Assembly (NCBI GenBank): GCA_016764915.1
Contig: JAESQY010000128.1
Coordinates: 1-64,000 of the forward strand
Direction: 5' to 3'
Source: Aliivibrio sp.
GTDB taxonomy: Bacteria; Pseudomonadota; Gammaproteobacteria; Enterobacterales; Vibrionaceae
Length of the DNA stretch: 64,000 nucleotides
A model generated the notes under the pieces. That model made no database searches and was not told the DNA's origin. It was given only the letters and a program-made list of their open reading frames with translations. This document shows, piece by piece, positions 28,565 to 37,019 of the stretch. Within the stretch, counting starts at the first letter, position 1, and every line of letters begins with the position of its first letter. The position numbers were made by a program, and so were the translations under genes.

Positions 28565-29347
28565 ATGGAATATCCAACCGCTATTATTCTAGACTGGATT
28601 GCCAATTACTTTTGGCCCTTTACGCGCATCTCCGCCATGATGATGGTGATGACCGTTTTTGGTGCTCGCTTTGTCTCTTCTCGAATACGCCTCTATCTGG
28701 CACTAGCCGTTACTTTTGCCGTTATGCCATCTATTCCTGCTGTACCCAAAGGTATTGAACTGCTCTCATTAGCGGGCTTTATTACGACCGCGGAGCAGCT
28801 GATTATCGGTGTCTGTATGGGCATGGTGACTCAATTTATCATTCAAACCTTTGTATTATTAGGGCAAATTTTAGCGATGCAATCCAGCCTAGGTTTTGCC
28901 TCTATGGTGGATCCTGCAAACGGTCAAAATACGCCAGTACTTGGTCAGTTGTTTATGTTTTTGGCCACGCTGTTTTTTTTGATAAGCGATGGTCACCTTA
29001 AAATGCTCAACTTTGTGGTGATCAGCTTTAAAACCTTACCTATTGGCTCCGGCCAGCTAACCGCGATCGATTTTCGTTCATTGGCAACTTGGATTGGTGT
29101 GATGTTTAAAGCTGCTCTGAGTATGTCTCTTTCTGGCATTATTGCATTACTTACTGTCAATTTATCGTTTGGAGTAATGACACGCGCGGCACCACAATTG
29201 AATATCTTCTCACTGGGTTTTGCGTTTGCCTTGATGGTAGGTTTACTGCTGTGTTGGTATATCTTAATCGGAATGTACGGTCACTATGAGTTGCATTGGA
29301 TGAGAGCTGAAACTCAAATCTGCAGTCTAATTAGGTTGGACTGCTGA
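28565..29347 (+). CDS. fliR: Flagellar export gate protein FliR
   Basis: Single-copy gate subunit, 260 residues with six predicted membrane segments. It begins MEYPTAIILDWIANYFWPFT and carries MQSSLGFASMVDPANGQNTP, a typical FliR motif. The stop TGA shares its last base with the flhB ATG, so the two are likely translated in a coupled way. Confidence 0.95.
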   Translation: MEYPTAIILDWIANYFWPFTRISAMMMVMTVFGARFVSSRIRLYLALAVTFAVMPSIPAVPKGIELLSLAGFITTAEQLIIGVCMGMVTQFIIQTFVLLGQILAMQSSLGFASMVDPANGQNTPVLGQLFMFLATLFFLISDGHLKMLNFVVISFKTLPIGSGQLTAIDFRSLATWIGVMFKAALSMSLSGIIALLTVNLSFGVMTRAAPQLNIFSLGFAFALMVGLLLCWYILIGMYGHYELHWMRAETQICSLIRLDC

Positions 29348-30480
29348 TGGCGGAGAGTGAAAGCGGTGCAGAACGCACCGAGGACGCAACGCCCAAACGC
29401 TTGCAACAAGCCAAAGAAAAAGGGCAGGTTGCAAGGTCAAAAGAGCTCGCATCTGTTACTGTTTTAATATTAGGATCGGTATCGTTAATGTGGTTTGGTG
29501 GCTTTGTTGGTCAAGCATTAATGAACATTATGAAACGTTATTTCTCGATCACCAGAGAAGAAATTTATGCGTCTGGAAAGCTATTAGATATCGTGTCTGG
29601 AGGGCTTTCCCAATTAGTGTTGCCCCTTTCATTGGTGCTCATTACGTTGTTTGTAGGGGGCTTAGTTGGTGCGGCTGGACTGGGAGGTATAAGTTTCTCC
29701 GTTGAGGCGGCCAGACCAAAACTGTCGAAAATAAACCCAATGAGCGGCATTAAGCGTATGTTTGGCATGCAGAGTTGGGTAGAGCTGCTTAAGTCCATTT
29801 TAAAAGTGTCATTAGTGGCTGGTGTTGCATTTTATCTGGTTGAATCTAGCTTAGACGATCTGTTTCAGTTGAGTTTAGACACTTATCCATCCAATATTTT
29901 TCATGCCTTAGATATTTTACTTAATTTTGTCCTGCTGATCAGCTGTTCATTATTGGTTGTTGTTGCTATTGATGTGCCTTTTCAAATATGGCAACACGCC
30001 GACCAGCTAAAAATGACTAAGCAAGAAGTCAAAGATGAATTTAAAGAGACGGAGGGTAAACCTGAAGTTAAAGGACGCATTAGAATGCTACAGAGGGAGA
30101 TGACACAACGTAGAATGATGTCCTCGGTGCCTGAGGCCGATGTCATTATTACCAACCCAAGCCACTTCTCAGTGGCGCTACGTTATGAACATGATAAAGA
30201 TAAAGCGCCAATTGTGGTCGCTAAAGGTATTGATCATTTAGCATTGAAAATTAGAGAAGTAGCGAATGAGAATAAAATTCCAATCGTTGTCGCGCCACCA
30301 CTGACCCGTGCACTTTATCACTCAACTGAAATCGAACAACAGATCCCCGATGGGCTGTTTGCTGCGGTCGCGCAGATATTGGCGTATGTTTATCAACTGC
30401 AACAACATAAGCGACGTGGTGGCAGTAAACCGAAGTTAGATGAGCGCAATATAATCATCCCAGATGATCTAAAACGTTAG
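29347..30480 (+). CDS. flhB: Flagellar export switch protein FlhB
   Basis: Substrate-specificity switch of the export gate. 377 residues: polar N-terminus (GAERTEDATPKRLQQAKEKG), four membrane segments, linker, and a self-cleaving cytoplasmic domain. The cleavage motif reads NPSH (residues 270-273) rather than the more common NPTH; the cleaved Asn-Pro bond and the His are kept. The C-terminal domain is otherwise standard (VAKGIDHLALKIREVANENK). Last gene of the fliK operon. Confidence 0.95.
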   Translation: MAESESGAERTEDATPKRLQQAKEKGQVARSKELASVTVLILGSVSLMWFGGFVGQALMNIMKRYFSITREEIYASGKLLDIVSGGLSQLVLPLSLVLITLFVGGLVGAAGLGGISFSVEAARPKLSKINPMSGIKRMFGMQSWVELLKSILKVSLVAGVAFYLVESSLDDLFQLSLDTYPSNIFHALDILLNFVLLISCSLLVVVAIDVPFQIWQHADQLKMTKQEVKDEFKETEGKPEVKGRIRMLQREMTQRRMMSSVPEADVIITNPSHFSVALRYEHDKDKAPIVVAKGIDHLALKIREVANENKIPIVVAPPLTRALYHSTEIEQQIPDGLFAAVAQILAYVYQLQQHKRRGGSKPKLDERNIIIPDDLKR

Positions 30481-30523
30481 TTTTTATAACCGGTCATTGA
30501 GAGTCAATTTATTGACTAATTGA

Positions 30524-30539
30524 TGGCATATTTATTGCA
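30524..30539 (+). promoter_or_regulatory. Sigma54 promoter of flhA-flhF-flhG-fliA
   Basis: TGGCATATTTATTGCA matches the sigma54 consensus well. Transcription should begin near 30550, which excludes translation starts before the ATG at 30584. Confidence 0.87.
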
Positions 30540-30583
30540 TATTCCAAGGTTCGTTGTTAAATAAAAATTGCATTGAATTAAAT

Positions 30584-32677
30584 ATGAAGCTAGCCATTCC
30601 CTATATCGAAAAATTTGCTTTCCTAAAAGGACGATCTTTTCCAGCGATTGGTGCGCCAATTCTAGTCCTTGCTGCACTGGCAATAATCATTCTTCCAATG
30701 CCAACTATAGTATTGGATTTAATGTTCACCTTCAATATTGCACTCGCAATGATCGTATTGCTAGTCACTATATACACTCGTCGCCCACTTGATTTTGCTG
30801 CTTTTCCAACTGTACTGTTAGTTTCTACGTTGCTTCGTTTAGCCCTGAACGTCGCATCTACTCGAGTGGTATTACTGTATGGCCATGAGGGTGAGGGTGC
30901 TGCAGGTGAAGTGATTGCTGCATTTGGTAATGTTGTGGTTGGTGGTAACTACGCCGTGGGTTTGGTGGTGTTTTTAATCTTGATGATCATAAACTTTATG
31001 GTGGTGACAAAAGGTGCGGGACGAATTTCTGAAGTTAGTGCTCGCTTTACGCTTGATGCCTTACCCGGTAAGCAGATGGCGATTGATGCTGACTTAAACG
31101 CAGGTCTGATTGATCAAGAACAAGCCAGAACCCGACGATTTGATGTGACTAAAGAAGCGGATTTTTACGGGTCAATGGATGGTGCGTCAAAATTTGTAAA
31201 AGGGGATGCCATCGCTGGTATTCTAATTCTGTTCATGAATATCGTGGGGGGGTTAGCGATTGGGATGATCCAACATGATGTTGGCTTTAAAGATGCGATT
31301 GAAATATATACCTTGTTGACTATCGGTGATGGCCTAGTTGCTCAAATTCCGTCACTGCTGTTGTCCATAGGGGCGGCAATTATGGTAACAAGACAGAATG
31401 TTGAAGAGGATATGGGTGAACAAATGGTATTCCAACTGTTTGATAATCCCAAGGCACTTACGATTACAGCTGCTATCCTTACTATAATGGGTATCGTACC
31501 GGGAATGCCGCATTTTTCGTTTTTGCTGCTCGCATTGGCGGCTGGTGGCGGGGCGTATTATTTGCATAAAAAAGCGGATAAGGCCGATGTAGATGAAGAC
31601 AGTAAACCGAGTACAGAGCTGTTACTGCCTGCCAATAAAGAGCTGTCGTGGGATGATGTTCAACCAGTTGATATTATTGGCTTAGAAGTAGGCTATCGAC
31701 TTATCCCAATGGTGGACAAAGAGCAAGGGGGTGAACTTCTGGAGCGTGTTAAAGGGGTTCGTAAGAAATTATCCCAAGATTTTGGTTTTTTAGTACCGTC
31801 AGTTCACATTCGAGACAATTTAGAGTTAGCTCCTAACGTATATCGTATAACATTGATGGGAGTGGCATTCGGTGAAGCTGAGATTCGCCCAGATAAAGAG
31901 TTGGCGATCAATCCTGGACAGGTCTACGGCGCGATAGAAGGTGAGTCCACCGTTGATCCAGCATTTGGGTTAGAAGCGGTTTGGATTAATGAAGATCAGC
32001 GTGAGCACGCACAAGCATTAGGGTATACCGTAGTCGATGCGGCTACTGTATTAGCCACACATTTAAGTCAAATTTTAACCAATAATGCAGCGCAATTGAT
32101 AGGTCATGAAGAGGTACAGAACTTATTAGAAATGTTAGCGAAATCGACACCAAGACTGATTGAAGGTTTTGTACCGGATCAGCTCTCAATGAGCGTAGTG
32201 GTAAAAGTGCTGCAAAACTTGCTTAATGAGGCGATACCGATCCGTGATATTCGTACCATTGTACAAACACTGTCTGAATATGCACCGAAAAGTCAAGAAC
32301 CTGACATCTTGACCGCAGCGGTTAGGATTGCATTAAAAAGATTAATTGTACAAGAAATCAATGGATTAGAAGAAGAAATGCCAGTTATAACCTTGGTTCC
32401 AGAACTGGAACAAATATTGCATCAAACTATGCAAGCTTCAGGAGGAGAGAGCACTGGAATTGAGCCAGGATTGGCGGAGAGATTACAAGTTTCGTTAACA
32501 AAAGCGACCCAAGAGCAAGAGTTGAAAGGTGAGGCCGCTGTGTTACTTACTTCCGGTGTATTACGCTCTACGTTAGCTAAATTTGTTAAAAACACGATTC
32601 CGAATTTACGAGTGCTTTCATACCAAGAGATCCCAGATGAGAAACAAATTCGTATCGTTCAAGCTGTTGGAAATTAG
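30584..32677 (+). CDS. flhA: Flagellar export gate protein FlhA
   Basis: Large export-gate ring protein, 697 residues from the ATG at 30584 (MKLAIPYIEKFAFLKG). A TTG at 30554 would sit almost on the predicted transcription start and has no ribosome site. Eight membrane segments fill the first half with the family block RRPLDFAAFPTVLLVSTLLR and ALDALPGKQMAIDADLNAG-type sequence; the second half is the cytoplasmic docking ring. It heads the flhA-flhF-flhG-fliA transcript. Confidence 0.95.
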   Translation: MKLAIPYIEKFAFLKGRSFPAIGAPILVLAALAIIILPMPTIVLDLMFTFNIALAMIVLLVTIYTRRPLDFAAFPTVLLVSTLLRLALNVASTRVVLLYGHEGEGAAGEVIAAFGNVVVGGNYAVGLVVFLILMIINFMVVTKGAGRISEVSARFTLDALPGKQMAIDADLNAGLIDQEQARTRRFDVTKEADFYGSMDGASKFVKGDAIAGILILFMNIVGGLAIGMIQHDVGFKDAIEIYTLLTIGDGLVAQIPSLLLSIGAAIMVTRQNVEEDMGEQMVFQLFDNPKALTITAAILTIMGIVPGMPHFSFLLLALAAGGGAYYLHKKADKADVDEDSKPSTELLLPANKELSWDDVQPVDIIGLEVGYRLIPMVDKEQGGELLERVKGVRKKLSQDFGFLVPSVHIRDNLELAPNVYRITLMGVAFGEAEIRPDKELAINPGQVYGAIEGESTVDPAFGLEAVWINEDQREHAQALGYTVVDAATVLATHLSQILTNNAAQLIGHEEVQNLLEMLAKSTPRLIEGFVPDQLSMSVVVKVLQNLLNEAIPIRDIRTIVQTLSEYAPKSQEPDILTAAVRIALKRLIVQEINGLEEEMPVITLVPELEQILHQTMQASGGESTGIEPGLAERLQVSLTKATQEQELKGEAAVLLTSGVLRSTLAKFVKNTIPNLRVLSYQEIPDEKQIRIVQAVGN

Positions 32678-32707
32678 CAGTGCTGAAGTTAGCACAGGAT
32701 AAAGCCA

Positions 32708-34198
32708 TTGAAGATTAAAAGATTTTTTGCCAAAGACATGCGCACAGCACTGGTTCAAGTTAAAGAGGAACTGGGTGTTGATGCCGTCATTATGTCGAAT
32801 AAAAAAGTAACTGGTGGAGTAGAGATTGTTGCTGCTATCGATCCAGACCATCAATCTTCGGGACTGACAAGTACGCGTTCTATTGATAACGATCGAGTCA
32901 GTATCAATAGTGATGCAAACAATCAAAGTGGATCAATGACTCGACGCTTTTCTAATATGCTAAAACAGTATGGAAACAACTCTAATGCTTCAGATCGCAA
33001 TGCTCTCTCAAAGAATCAAGCGAATGAAGAGCGTGAAGAGGATTCCCTTACCGCTTTGCTACAGCGTCAGTCAAAATATCAACATAGTGGCATGAATCCG
33101 TACTCAGAAAATGCCAATATTAGTAATGCCGCTTCACAGAATCCAACCCTTAGCGCATTAATGAAACAAGAACGTCAACAAGAACGTCAAAAACCGAAAT
33201 TAGACCCTTCTCGCTTTGAGCGCCACGATAAAAGTTCGAATAATCAAAACAGTGACGACCTAGAAAAAATGCGGGCAGAGATGACCTCAATACGTCGCTT
33301 ATTGGAACATCAAGTATCGGGGCTGATGTGGCAAGAAGTTGAACGACGTGAGCCACTAAGGGCGATGCTTATTAGCCGTTTGATAAAAATGGGTATTTCT
33401 GAAGAGCATGCTGATCAGCTTGCCTGTTATATTCCCGAAGAGTTGTCAGGAGCAGAAGCGTGGTCGGCACTCTTGAATTTATTAGCAGACCAAATTGTTA
33501 CTACCAAAGAAGATTTATTGCAACAAGGTGGCGTAGTTGCCTTATTAGGGCCTACTGGTGTTGGTAAAACAACAACGATAGCAAAACTTGCCGCGAGAGC
33601 AGCAATGGATTACGGCCCAGATCAAGTTGCACTCGTTACCACCGATACATTTCGTATTGGTGCTAGTGAGCAACTCGCTATTTATGGAAGAATTTTAGGT
33701 TGCCCAGTAAGAATAGCTAAAGATGCTGACGAACTTGCCGATGTAATCTATCAGTTGAGAAATAGAAAGTTGATATTGGTTGATACCGCAGGGATAGGGC
33801 AGCGAGATATTCGTCTTTCTGAGCAGCTAGACACACTGATGTTAAATAATTCTTTAAAAATTAAAAGTTACTTAGTTCTACCGTCAACGTGTCAGTTGAA
33901 GGTACTACAAGAAACAGTCGATCACTTTAAAAGGATACCATTATCTGGCTGTATTTTGACCAAACTTGACGAGTCTCTAAGTTTAGGCGAGTTAATTAGC
34001 GTGATAGTCCAAAATTCGTTACCAATAGCTTATCTTGCTAATGGGCAACGTGTTCCTGAGGATATCGTTTTGGCACAACCAAAATATTTAGTCGCTCAAG
34101 CGAATAAGTTGCTCAAAAACGCAACAAAGAATGAGCCACATTTTTGGAGTACTGACATAGATATTGATAATTCACCATCGGCAGAAATTTATGATTAA
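32708..34198 (+). CDS. flhF: Polar flagellar GTPase FlhF
   Basis: SRP-type GTPase that marks the cell pole for flagellum assembly. 496 residues. The start is a TTG at 32708 giving MKIKRFFAKDMRTALVQVKE, the conserved N-terminus; AGGATAAAG precedes it. A variable polar region (about 80-200) leads to the NG domain with the P loop GPTGVGKTTTIAKLAARAA (about 281-299), TTDTFRIGASEQL and the G3 motif LVDTAGIGQRD. Overlaps flhG by 8 bases. FlhF and FlhG together set flagellar number and place. Confidence 0.94.
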   Translation: MKIKRFFAKDMRTALVQVKEELGVDAVIMSNKKVTGGVEIVAAIDPDHQSSGLTSTRSIDNDRVSINSDANNQSGSMTRRFSNMLKQYGNNSNASDRNALSKNQANEEREEDSLTALLQRQSKYQHSGMNPYSENANISNAASQNPTLSALMKQERQQERQKPKLDPSRFERHDKSSNNQNSDDLEKMRAEMTSIRRLLEHQVSGLMWQEVERREPLRAMLISRLIKMGISEEHADQLACYIPEELSGAEAWSALLNLLADQIVTTKEDLLQQGGVVALLGPTGVGKTTTIAKLAARAAMDYGPDQVALVTTDTFRIGASEQLAIYGRILGCPVRIAKDADELADVIYQLRNRKLILVDTAGIGQRDIRLSEQLDTLMLNNSLKIKSYLVLPSTCQLKVLQETVDHFKRIPLSGCILTKLDESLSLGELISVIVQNSLPIAYLANGQRVPEDIVLAQPKYLVAQANKLLKNATKNEPHFWSTDIDIDNSPSAEIYD

Positions 34199-35078
34199 TG
34201 AAACGATACAAGATCAGGCTAGTGGTCTTCGCCGCATGACACAACCTACGCTCACTAAAGTGGTCACTGTCACGGGTGGAAAAGGTGGAGTGGGTAAAAC
34301 CAATGTCACTATCGGTTTAGCTATTGCCATGGCTAAACAGGGCAAGAAAGTGATGATTATGGACGCCGATTTAGGACTTGCCAATATTGATGTCATGTTA
34401 GGAATTCGTCCAAAATTTAATTTGAGTCACCTACTTGCAGGCGAGTGCGAATTAAAAGATACGATTACTGAAGGTCCGCATGGTATTAAAATCATACCCG
34501 CATCTTCAGGAACGGGTTCAATGGCCGAGTTAAGCTCAATCCAGCATGCGGGTTTGATCAGAGCGTTCAGTAGTTTAGAAGATGAGATTGATGTTTTACT
34601 GATTGATACGGCAGCGGGTATATCCAACATGGTGACCAGTTTTGCTCGTGCAGCACAAGATGTGATCGTGGTGGTTTGTGATGAACCTACTTCAATTACA
34701 GATGCTTACGCTCTGATAAAGATTTTAAATAAAGAGCATCAAGTAACAAGATTCAAAATTGTTGCTAATATGGTAAGAAGCTACCGAGAAGGTAGAGAGC
34801 TGTTTGGAAAATTGACGCTAGTGACAGATAGGTTCTTGAATGCCAATATGGAATTAGTCGCTTGTATCCCAATGGACGACAAAGTACGTCAGGCTGTTAA
34901 AAGACAACGAATTGTAGTGGATGCTTTTCCACGTTCTCCTGCTTCACTAGCAATCAGCTCTCTAGCGAATAAAGCATTAACTTGGCCTGTACCAAGAAAT
35001 CCAGGTGGACATTTAGAGTTTTTTGTAGAGCGACTATTGCTCCGAGATGAAAAATTAGGGGATAGGTTTGGTGAATAA
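34191..35078 (+). CDS. flhG: Flagellar number regulator FlhG (MinD/ParA-like)
   Basis: MinD-family ATPase that limits flagellar number by acting on FlhF and FlrA. 295 residues from the ATG at 34191 (MINETIQDQASGLRRMTQ). The deviant Walker A motif is GGKGGVGKTNVT, with MDADLGLANIDVMLGI and LLIDTAAGIS. The N-terminal DQASGLRRM helix is the FlhF-GTPase-activating segment in related proteins. Overlaps both flhF and fliA by 8 bases. Confidence 0.94.
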   Translation: MINETIQDQASGLRRMTQPTLTKVVTVTGGKGGVGKTNVTIGLAIAMAKQGKKVMIMDADLGLANIDVMLGIRPKFNLSHLLAGECELKDTITEGPHGIKIIPASSGTGSMAELSSIQHAGLIRAFSSLEDEIDVLLIDTAAGISNMVTSFARAAQDVIVVVCDEPTSITDAYALIKILNKEHQVTRFKIVANMVRSYREGRELFGKLTLVTDRFLNANMELVACIPMDDKVRQAVKRQRIVVDAFPRSPASLAISSLANKALTWPVPRNPGGHLEFFVERLLLRDEKLGDRFGE

Positions 35079-35805
35079 ACCATTAACGTATGATCAAGTT
35101 GCAAATAGAGATACTCAGAGGCTTTTCATTGAAAAGCACTCTAACTTGGTTAAACGTATCGCCCACCATTTGGCAGGAAGACTTCCACCAAATGTACTGA
35201 TTGATGACCTCATTCAGTCTGGAATGATTGGTTTATTAGAAGCCCAACAAAACTTTGACTCCACTAAGGGTGCAAGTTTTGAAACCTATGCTGGAATTCG
35301 AATCCGTGGTTCGATGTTGGATGAGATGCGCAGAGGTGACTGGGTCCCCCGCTCTGTTCATAAAAACAGTCGCTTAGTATCGGGTGCAATAAGAGAGCTT
35401 GAAGCGAAACTATCACGAGATCCGACAGATAAAGAGATCGCAAAACATCTTGAAATGAACCTAGACCAATATCACCAGATTTTAAATGACGTAAGTTGTG
35501 GTCGATTGGTTGGTATTGAAGATTTGGGGGTCTCTGAGGACACGATTACTACCGCTGAGATGTCATCACAAAATTTACCATTTCAAGGTGTTGTTGAAGG
35601 TAACTTTAAAGAATCATTAGTGGCAGCAATTAAAACGCTTCCTGAAAGAGAAGCGTTAGTATTGTCACTTTATTACGATGAAGAGCTTAACTTAAAAGAA
35701 ATTGGGGCTGTATTAGGTGTTAGTGAGTCACGCGTATGCCAAATATTGAGTCAATCTACTCAACGTCTACGTTCCAAGTTAACCGCTTGGATTGCAGATA
35801 ATTAA
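35071..35805 (+). CDS. fliA: Flagellar sigma factor FliA (sigma28)
   Basis: RNA polymerase sigma factor for late flagellar genes, here probably the second and third flagellins. 244 residues from a GTG at 35071 (MNKPLTYDQVANRDTQ); GGGGATAGG precedes it. Region 2 is LIQSGMIGLLEAQQNFDSTK with FETYAGIRIRGSMLDEMRRG, region 3 is RDPTDKEIAKHLEMNLDQY, and region 4 is LYYDEELNLKEIGAVLGVSE. Overlaps flhG by 8 bases and is the last gene of the flhA operon or continues into cheY. Confidence 0.95.
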   Translation: MNKPLTYDQVANRDTQRLFIEKHSNLVKRIAHHLAGRLPPNVLIDDLIQSGMIGLLEAQQNFDSTKGASFETYAGIRIRGSMLDEMRRGDWVPRSVHKNSRLVSGAIRELEAKLSRDPTDKEIAKHLEMNLDQYHQILNDVSCGRLVGIEDLGVSEDTITTAEMSSQNLPFQGVVEGNFKESLVAAIKTLPEREALVLSLYYDEELNLKEIGAVLGVSESRVCQILSQSTQRLRSKLTAWIADN

Positions 35806-35844
35806 CTTAAATACCAATATTTTTTGACCTCAATGGAGGCAACT

Positions 35845-36225
35845 TTGAATAAAGACATGAAAATCCTTATTGTTGATGATTTCTCAACGATGCGTCGTAT
35901 CGTAAAGAACTTATTACGAGATCTCGGATTTAATAATACCCAAGAAGCTGATGATGGGTTAACAGCGTTACCAATTCTTAAAAAGGGACATATTGAGTTT
36001 GTGGTCACTGATTGGAATATGCCTGGAATGCAGGGTATTGATCTCCTTAAAACCATCAGAGCAGATGATTCGTTAAAACATTTACCGGTGTTAATGATTA
36101 CTGCAGAAGCCAAACGTGAACAGATCATTGAAGCCGCTCAAGCCGGTGTAAATGGTTATATTGTTAAACCGTTTACTGCTATAACGTTAAAAGTAAAACT
36201 AGAAAAGATTTTTGAACGTCTATAA
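35845..36225 (+). CDS. cheY: Chemotaxis response regulator CheY
   Basis: Single-domain regulator that binds FliM when phosphorylated. Two starts are possible: ATG at 35833 (MEATLNKDM...) or TTG at 35845 ([10 protein letters not shown]). I prefer the TTG because GGAGG (35835-35839) lies 5 bases before it and overlaps the ATG, which has no ribosome site. Phosphoacceptor Asp56 ([10 protein letters not shown]), acidic pair DD, switch Thr in MITAEAK and Lys in YIVKPF are all present. The ADDGLTALP segment is typical of the polar-flagellum CheY. First of the che genes. Confidence 0.94.
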   Translation: MNKDMKILIVDDFSTMRRIVKNLLRDLGFNNTQEADDGLTALPILKKGHIEFVVTDWNMPGMQGIDLLKTIRADDSLKHLPVLMITAEAKREQIIEAAQAGVNGYIVKPFTAITLKVKLEKIFERL

Positions 36226-36257
36226 ACGTTTTTTAAGCAGTTAAAGGTGGTATTCGC

Positions 36258-37010
36258 ATGATTTCATTAGATCAAGCTAAAGAGTTAGTGGCACTTCTTG
36301 AGGCAGGTAGTCAGTCGAGTGCGGATGACTTAGTTAATAGTATTGCAATGGGAATGGAGCAATCTGAACCCGAAACCAGTCCATTAAACAGCGAACCACT
36401 GTTTCACGAGATTGGAGAGCTTACCAGAGACCTTCATGATGCATTGAAGAGCTTCTCTGGAGATGAACGGATTTCAACGCTTGCGAATGATGAGATACCC
36501 GATGCAAGAGATCGCCTTCAATATGTTATTGATAAAACAGAGATAGCTGCAAATAAAACAATGGATGCGGTAGAGCGCTCTCTACCCATTGCGGACAGTT
36601 TGCATGAAGGGCTTCTTGAAGTTAGACCTCAGTGGAATAACTTGATGAGAGGTCGTATTGATATCTCTGAATTTAAATCTTTATGCCACGACATTGATCG
36701 TTTATTGACTCAAGTTGAAGGTAATAGCACCGAATTGCGTAGTGAGCTAACGGATATTATGATGGCTCAAGATTTTCAAGATCTTACTGGTCAAATTATA
36801 AAACGTGTCATCACGTTAGTGCAAGAAGTTGAGGAGAGGCTAGTAGAAATTATTACAGCCTTTGGTATAGAACAAAATAATACTCAAACCAAAGAAAAGA
36901 AAAAATCATCAATAGAGGCTGAAGGGCCAATCATGGATACGGAGGAGCGTGCTGATGCTGTCTCTTCTCAAGATGATGTTGATGATTTACTGTCTAGTCT
37001 TGGTTTCTAA
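36258..37010 (+). CDS. cheZ: CheY-P phosphatase CheZ
   Basis: Removes phosphate from CheY. 250 residues, mostly helical. The catalytic helix carries MMAQDFQDLTGQIIKRV with the key Gln, and the C-terminal CheY-binding tail DDVDDLLSSLGF is intact. A charged linker (TKEKKKSSIEAE) joins the two. 9 bases from cheA. Confidence 0.95.
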   Translation: MISLDQAKELVALLEAGSQSSADDLVNSIAMGMEQSEPETSPLNSEPLFHEIGELTRDLHDALKSFSGDERISTLANDEIPDARDRLQYVIDKTEIAANKTMDAVERSLPIADSLHEGLLEVRPQWNNLMRGRIDISEFKSLCHDIDRLLTQVEGNSTELRSELTDIMMAQDFQDLTGQIIKRVITLVQEVEERLVEIITAFGIEQNNTQTKEKKKSSIEAEGPIMDTEERADAVSSQDDVDDLLSSLGF

Positions 37011-37019
37011 GGGATAAAC

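Noticed and set aside
30502..30517. AGTCAA/TTGACT hairpin between flhB and flhA as a terminator
   Set aside because: Only 6 bp, AT-rich and not followed by T residues; it lies directly before the flhA sigma54 promoter, so a terminator is not supported.
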